64,000 nt of DNA from Anaerolineales bacterium (GTDB lineage Bacteria > Chloroflexota > Anaerolineae > Anaerolineales > Villigracilaceae): assembly GCA_030583905.1 (NCBI GenBank), contig CP129481.1:2882136-2946135 (forward strand), written 5' to 3'. The notes under the pieces are model-generated. The model was not told where the DNA came from. It was given only the letters and a program-made list of their open reading frames with translations, and searched no databases. Within the stretch, counting starts at the first letter, position 1; every line of letters starts with the position of its first letter. The position numbers and the translations under genes are program-made. Below are positions 59,566 to 64,000 of the stretch, one piece after another.

Positions 59566-59937
59566 ATGTCCCTCAATCAAATCGCATCGATTCTTGCATT
59601 CCTTGTCGGCATTATGTCCATCGTCGCGGGCGGAAAAGCCATGCAAGGCTGGAATCCTGGATATTCCGTCCTTTCATGGCTTCCTGTCTACAACTTTATG
59701 ATGGGCATACTGGCAATCATCCCGGCCGTTTTGCTCTGGATCAACCATCGTTACGCACTGGCGGCTTCGGTCGCAACTCTTGGTATACACACGCTTGTAC
59801 TCTTACTCCTGTTGAGCACTTTCCGCGGGGAAGTTGCGTTTCAAAGTATCGCTGCCATGATCTTTCGGCTGGTGATGTGGGTCGTGATTCTGGGGCTTGT
59901 GTTTCTTCAGGCACGATCTACATTATCCAGCACCTAG
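59566..59937 (+). CDS. small four-helix membrane protein, paralogue B
   Basis: A 123-residue protein from the ATG at 59566 (AAAGGGAAAA upstream; the frame opens at 59494). Motifs are SLNQIASILAFLVGIMSIVA, SWLPVYNFMMGILAIIPAVL, VATLGIHTLVLLLLL and MFRLVMWVVILGLVFLQ-type segments. It is the tandem paralogue of the preceding gene and ends the plus-strand redox cluster; the DsrE-like gene follows convergently after 61 nt. Confidence 0.75.
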   Translation: MSLNQIASILAFLVGIMSIVAGGKAMQGWNPGYSVLSWLPVYNFMMGILAIIPAVLLWINHRYALAASVATLGIHTLVLLLLLSTFRGEVAFQSIAAMIFRLVMWVVILGLVFLQARSTLSST

Positions 59938-59998
59938 GATTTACACTGATTCTCACTCGGATGATAGATAAGCCAGTAAGGTATTTGTTTGCTCATGG

Positions 59999-60355
59999 CT
60001 AGTAAACGAGTACCTGACTGGCTTCCAACGTCCAATCGCCTAACAGATCCATACTGCCCATTTCGACACCATCCGTCAAATCACTTGACCCGAGACCTCG
60101 GGCATCACAACAGGTCCCTCAAGTGGCAACTTTTCCGCGTTTCGCCAATGACTTGACCATGCGCTCGATGTTGTAATACCCATCGGGAGTCTTCTGGTCC
60201 TTGCGGGCACAATAGACAGCGTCAGCCACTAGAAACACTTTTACTTCTACCCCTTCACGCTTCACCAAATTCATTGCATGGCGAAGAGCATTATAAGAAC
60301 GTTCATTTCCATAGGGAGCGTCATTGATTACAAATAGATATCTTCTTGTGTCCAT
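59999..60355 (-). CDS. DsrE-family protein with in-frame UGA, candidate selenoprotein
   Basis: Read straight, the frame from the ATG at 60355 (AGGTGACCTAG upstream) stops at a TGA (60121-60119) after 78 residues. Read through this TGA as one residue (79), it continues 39 codons to a TAG at 59999, giving 118 aa, the normal length of the family. The N-terminal half (RYLFVINDAPYGNERSYNAL) and GYYNIERMVKSLAKRGKVAT lead to the TGA, then GTCCDARGL and MGSMDLLGDWTLEASQVLVY, the usual family C terminus. In the family this site is Cys in CGTCxDARGL. So either selenocysteine is inserted, giving U-G-T-C, or a single base change broke the gene. A SECIS-like hairpin follows. Confidence 0.7.
60082..60125 (-). 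promoter_or_regulatory. SECIS-like RNA structure at the UGA codon
   Basis: On the minus strand CACUUGA, which includes the UGA, can pair with UCAAGUG (7 bp). A CCCGA-GGUC-UCGGG hairpin stacks directly on the 3' side. The GGUC loop begins 22 nt after the UGA, and the loop starts with G. Bacterial SECIS elements have a small apical loop with a G in the first two positions about 16-37 nt after the UGA, and the E. coli fdhF element also has a GGUCU tip. Confidence 0.5.
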
Positions 60356-60496
60356 CTAGGTCACCTTTCTAACTTTGGATTCCTTGCCAATCAAGTATCT
60401 AATAACTTAAGATAATACCCACTGTGTGACATACATCTCAAATTAAAATGTTTTTTTCAGTGGAACACAAAATGGGCAATATCGCTAATCAAACTT

Positions 60497-60802
60497 CTAT
60501 TTAATTTGGTTCAGGAACGCCAATAGATTTCCACCGCTAAATTTACCCTCATTAAGATGAAGCTTCACCCAAAGATCAAATATTTCTTTTTCATGATCTG
60601 ACCATGAATTTTTTGACCCGCCACCACTATGCGGGCAATCTGCCGTTATTAGCATTAAATTGACGGAGTCTTTTTGGATAGTGACCTGAACACACACTGC
60701 TTCACCTACAGCTCTTCTGCCGTTGATTTGCTGATTGACCCAGCTAGGATCGACCTCAGATATATCTTTCTCGATGCCAGCAATTTTTACACGAATAGTC
60801 AT
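60497..60802 (-). CDS. hypothetical protein
   Basis: A 101-residue protein from the ATG at 60802, which follows GGAGG at 8 nt; the frame opens at 60838. No family is recognised. It contains LMLITADCPHSGGGSKNSW and a central QVTIQKDSVNL strand. It is AT-rich and sits alone between the DsrE-like gene and the sigma operon. Confidence 0.6.
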   Translation of the reverse strand: MTIRVKIAGIEKDISEVDPSWVNQQINGRRAVGEAVCVQVTIQKDSVNLMLITADCPHSGGGSKNSWSDHEKEIFDLWVKLHLNEGKFSGGNLLAFLNQIK

Positions 60803-61238
60803 AGGGTAATCCTCCATTACATAATTCGGAAACAACATAACGAGGGAAAATCAAAACTAGTGATAACTACCCAGGTCCAGCAAATAGATCAACAACTTGC
60901 TAATATATGATACTCAAAATTATAGAACATATTTTCCGTTTTCGCAATCATTGCCTGCAATTCCAACCACTAAAATAACCGCCTTATAAATTATGAATAT
61001 GCTGAAGAAAGTCATTAGATTTAGGAAAATGGTCATCCCCATAAAGTCTTATAAGAGTGATTGCGCGAATATTTTTAACTTAATCTCATCTTGTATAAAA
61101 ATGGGCAACCCCTGATAACAACTGTAAAAGAAGTCGTAGAATATTTAGGACACGGGGAAATTGCATGAAAACTACCCAACCTTTTCTATTACCATTGTGT
61201 ATAGTATATGAGAGCGCTCAAAAAACATGGAGAATTTC
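60803..61238. other. 436-nt AT-rich gene-free stretch
   Basis: No supported gene. It should hold the promoters of the divergent hypothetical and sigma-factor genes; a TATAGT at 61200-61205 is a possible -10 for the latter, without a good -35. A TCTTATAAGA palindrome occurs near 61047. Confidence 0.5.
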
Positions 61239-61793
61239 ATGGATGAATCCCGAAGCGCCGTGCAGCGGATGAAGCGCGGCGACATCGGCGGGCTGGAGAT
61301 TCTGGTCAGCCGCCATCAAGTGCGGGCAGTGCGGACTGCATTTCTCATTCTGCAGGATGAGGATGCTGCACAGGATGTTGCGCAGGAGACCTTCCTTCGT
61401 CTCTATCAACGCATCCATCAATTCGATGACCGCCTGCCGTTCGAGCCGTACCTGCTGAAAAGCGTGGTCCATGCTGCGTTGAACCACGCCCGTCGCAATA
61501 CAAAATTTACATCGCTGGATGGCGACCCCGCCGAGGCGGAGTCCCTGCTCGATGGGGCAGACCAGCCCGAGGCGCAGGTCGAGGCGCGGCAACTCAGTCA
61601 GGAAATTCTCGATGCGTTGTCCAAACTATCACCGCGCCAACGTGCTGTCATCGTCCAGCGTTATTATCTGGAGATGAGCGAAAAGGAAATGTCCGAACAC
61701 ATGCAAGCCGCGCCGGGGACGATCAAATGGCTGTTGAACGCCGCGCGTACCCGCCTGCGCGACCTGCTGCGCACGGAAAGGAGCAGCCAATGA
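61239..61793 (+). CDS. ECF-type RNA polymerase sigma factor
   Basis: A 184-residue sigma factor from the ATG at 61239 (GGAG 6 nt upstream). Region 2 reads LILQDEDAAQDVAQETFLRL, and region 4 has LSPRQRAVIVQRYYLEMSEK with the HTH EMSEHMQAAPGTIKWLLNAA. It redirects RNA polymerase to a stress regulon. Its stop overlaps the start of the next gene by 4 nt, which is typical of sigma/anti-sigma pairs. Confidence 0.92.
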   Translation: MDESRSAVQRMKRGDIGGLEILVSRHQVRAVRTAFLILQDEDAAQDVAQETFLRLYQRIHQFDDRLPFEPYLLKSVVHAALNHARRNTKFTSLDGDPAEAESLLDGADQPEAQVEARQLSQEILDALSKLSPRQRAVIVQRYYLEMSEKEMSEHMQAAPGTIKWLLNAARTRLRDLLRTERSSQ

Positions 61794-64000
61794 GCAAGAC
61801 CCCGCGAGAATTATTGGATGCCGCCGCCCGCGCCCATGTGCCCGATGACATCAACCTGTATCCGCGTATTGCGGCGCACCTGCAAAGGAAAACTATCATG
61901 CAAACCTTACGCGCAAAACCTGCGCTTCTCATTCTGCTTGTTGTGCTTACTTTTGCATTACTCTCTGGCGTTGCGTATGCCGTTGGACGCTCGCTTGGCT
62001 ACATCCCCGGCGTGGGGCTTGTGGATCAAACTGCGCCGTTACGTGTGCTGGCGGAACCTGTTTCCGTCACCCGCGAAGGCATCACACTCACCGTGGAACA
62101 AGCCACTCTGGCGTTCAACAAGACGGTGATCGTGTACACGATTGAAGGTGTGACTTGGGAGATGCGTTCGCATCAGGAAGACGTGCCGGGCTGTTACTCC
62201 AGTGCAGACATTCGCCTGCCTGACGGGTCTTCCCTGCGCCCTCAAACGGGCAGCGGCGGGATCAGTGCGGAAGGTCGCTGGGAAACACGCATGACGTATT
62301 CCCCCGTACCCAAAAATGTCAACGAAGCAACCTTTTTGCTGGAGTGCATTCAGGGTACCCTGCCCGGGACAGCGCCCGAAAACTGGGAAATCCCGCTGCG
62401 ATTTGTACCCGCTTCTTCCGATCTGAACATTGCGCCTGTAATCGACATCCCCAGCGGGACAGATACGCCCACTGACGGATTTCTGCTAGATCAAGTTGTC
62501 GAGACGGATGATGGATATATCTTGGTGGGACGATTCAAATCAACGTCCCTGCCCGACAACGCGCAGGCGTTGGGATATAGTGAATCGCCCATTGTGACCG
62601 ATGCCAACGGCAATGAACTACCTTACCTGACCGCCAATGATGTGGATGTCGTCAGCACGATCATGGGCGAATTTCCCTGGACATTGGAGATCAAAGGCAA
62701 GGCACATGCCTGGCCCCTTACCATCCAACTCAACGCTTTGGCGGCGCAAAACTTTGACCTCTCCACTGATTTCACATTCGATGCAGGGGCAAATCCGCAA
62801 GCCGGGCAGGAGTGGTTCCCCGCGCAGGATATCCAATTGGGCGATTTTGTCATACGGCTGGAACACGTCCTTTTTACGGGCAGTGGATATGTGTTCGAAA
62901 TGTCCGCGCCAGCGAATGTCGGTCAGGTGGATCTGCAAATTCTCGATACGGTCCCACTTGGCGGGTCGGGTGGCGGCGACGGGCAGGGACACCTGACTGC
63001 CAGCGTGGAATATGACCAACCGCCCGTCGGGATGTTGACAATCCATCTATCCAACCCGATCTTTACTGTTCGAGATACATGGCAGCTGCAATGGACACCC
63101 GATAATGCCATCCAAAGCGATTCTCTGTATGGCATTCAACTTGTGCTGGATAAATACATTCCGATTGACGATGGGTATTATTTGATCGGTCATCTTGCAT
63201 GGGCTGACGAACGCATCCAAAGTGTGTCCGAGGCGGATATGATCCGTGCCTACGATGTGGATGGCAGGGAATTGGTTTTCGAGCGTGCCGATTCCTCTGA
63301 ATCCGCTGGGCTGATGGAGGATTTGACTGATGCGAATTGGGCCTATCGGCTGTATGGGAAAGCCTTCAACGGTCCGATCACATTACGCCTTGAAAAGGCG
63401 AACATCCTTTTCTCACCCGCAGCGCAATACACACTGGATTTGAGTTCGTTTGGTTTCGAGTTCGATGATGTCCATTTGAACAAGCCTTATAAAACTGGCT
63501 TGATCCCGCTTGAGGTTCCAGGGTTGAGCGCAAATGTATTCAACATCACCTACATCAAAGAGGGAGAGTTGTATGGTTTCGAAATCAAACTGGACACAGA
63601 CCAACAGTTGCAAGGTTTGACGTTCACCATGCAAAGCGGATTGGACACAACGGGCATGGATGCGGTCAGCGGCGCAGGCGGATCGTATCGTGATGAGCGA
63701 ACAGGGATGTTGGTTTCACGGGTCTTGACCGATGCGCGGATGAGTTTTCCGCTGGGGTTATCGGCGCAAGATGCGACCATCAGCGGAGAGTGGTCTGTGG
63801 AGTGGAATCCGCCTGCCGCGTCAGGGTCAACTCCGATGTATGCGGCTGAGGCATGTGTCACGCGTGAGAGGTGGCAGCAGGCAGCGGCAAGTCCGGAGGC
63901 GATCCCATCCGAGATCGGGCAAGTCGTGCTGGTTTCACGCGGTGCATTAGCTCCCGACCCATCCTTGTTCTTAGCCAACTTAAGCGGAAACGCAAGCATA
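61790..64000 (+). CDS. membrane-anchored protein, probable anti-sigma partner (3' end outside window)
   Basis: The frame continues past the window end; 737 residues are seen. An N-terminal cytosolic part of ~40 residues (MSKTPRELLDAAARAHVPDD) is followed by one membrane segment (PALLILLVVLTFALLSGVAY) and a large extracytoplasmic region of repeated beta-rich segments with no recognised domain (for example GITLTVEQATLAFNKTVIVY, ETDDGYILVGRFKSTSLP, PIDDGYYLIGHLAWADERI). It is translated together with the sigma factor and so probably controls it, but the N-terminal part lacks a clear zinc-binding anti-sigma motif. Confidence 0.75.
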   Translation, partial: MSKTPRELLDAAARAHVPDDINLYPRIAAHLQRKTIMQTLRAKPALLILLVVLTFALLSGVAYAVGRSLGYIPGVGLVDQTAPLRVLAEPVSVTREGITLTVEQATLAFNKTVIVYTIEGVTWEMRSHQEDVPGCYSSADIRLPDGSSLRPQTGSGGISAEGRWETRMTYSPVPKNVNEATFLLECIQGTLPGTAPENWEIPLRFVPASSDLNIAPVIDIPSGTDTPTDGFLLDQVVETDDGYILVGRFKSTSLPDNAQALGYSESPIVTDANGNELPYLTANDVDVVSTIMGEFPWTLEIKGKAHAWPLTIQLNALAAQNFDLSTDFTFDAGANPQAGQEWFPAQDIQLGDFVIRLEHVLFTGSGYVFEMSAPANVGQVDLQILDTVPLGGSGGGDGQGHLTASVEYDQPPVGMLTIHLSNPIFTVRDTWQLQWTPDNAIQSDSLYGIQLVLDKYIPIDDGYYLIGHLAWADERIQSVSEADMIRAYDVDGRELVFERADSSESAGLMEDLTDANWAYRLYGKAFNGPITLRLEKANILFSPAAQYTLDLSSFGFEFDDVHLNKPYKTGLIPLEVPGLSANVFNITYIKEGELYGFEIKLDTDQQLQGLTFTMQSGLDTTGMDAVSGAGGSYRDERTGMLVSRVLTDARMSFPLGLSAQDATISGEWSVEWNPPAASGSTPMYAAEACVTRERWQQAAASPEAIPSEIGQVVLVSRGALAPDPSLFLANLSGNASI

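Noticed and set aside
60119..60355. DsrE-like protein of only 78 residues ending at the TGA
   Set aside because: It would lack the catalytic-Cys loop and the last strand of the fold, while the sequence for both lies in frame directly after the TGA.

Overview
The window most resembles a member of the Chloroflexota, probably Anaerolineae. The reasons are a fused transaldolase/glucose-6-phosphate isomerase, large serine recombinases with a Cys-rich insert, moderately GC-rich coding DNA with AT-rich islands, and many short palindromic intergenic repeats. This placement is an inference from gene content; no rRNA or other marker gene is present.

Layout. (1) 1-14.7 kb, all on the minus strand, is an amine and amino-acid catabolism island: an Lrp regulator, three class III aminotransferases, methylmalonate-semialdehyde dehydrogenase, a sodium:solute symporter, a polyamine ABC transporter (potABCD), a second Lrp regulator and a saccharopine-dehydrogenase-family enzyme cut by the window edge. 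An AT-rich HNH endonuclease gene interrupts it. (2) 14.8-23.2 kb is central carbon metabolism: GH36 alpha-galactosidase, PPOX protein, pterin carbinolamine dehydratase, transaldolase/PGI fusion, RpiB, transketolase and a DUF429 protein. (3) 23.2-32.1 kb is a redox and sulfur block: TlpA-like thioredoxin, an Lgt-like membrane protein, XRE-cupin and ArsR regulators, an octaheme cytochrome c, a heptaheme cytochrome c fused to a b-type membrane domain, and two YeeE/YedE transporters, one with a rhodanese-like tail. (4) 32.2-49.5 kb holds housekeeping, signalling and tyrosine degradation: cNMP-histidine kinase, two NUDIX proteins, pirin, YbaK, HPPD and homogentisate dioxygenase, TypA/BipA, and a roadblock/V4R/receiver operon. 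A 1.1-kb gene-free tract (34.15-35.25 kb) carries degenerate tandem repeats and a transposase remnant. (5) 49.7-53.7 kb is a compact mobile element at a tRNA-Asp gene: two large serine recombinases and a small HTH protein. (6) 54.0-60.4 kb is a second redox cluster: CRP/FNR regulator, cupin, cytochrome b561, monoheme cytochrome c, VIT1/CCC1 transporter, several uncharacterised membrane proteins and a DsrE-family gene. (7) 61.2-64.0 kb is an ECF sigma factor translationally coupled to a membrane-anchored, probably anti-sigma, protein that runs off the end.

The most striking observation is the DsrE-family gene at 59999-60355. It contains an in-frame UGA exactly where the family has the first Cys of its CGTC motif. 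Downstream the reading frame keeps the family sequence to a normal C terminus. The UGA is followed by a hairpin with a GGUC apical loop 21 nt away, the geometry of a bacterial SECIS element. This looks like a candidate selenoprotein rather than a truncated gene.

Other points of interest are the multiheme/YeeE sulfur locus, divergent genes driven from a perfect 19-bp palindrome with both -10 boxes 6 nt before the start codons (leaderless mRNAs), the recombinase whose last codons are the antisense of the tRNA gene, and the repeat-rich tract near 34.3-34.7 kb.
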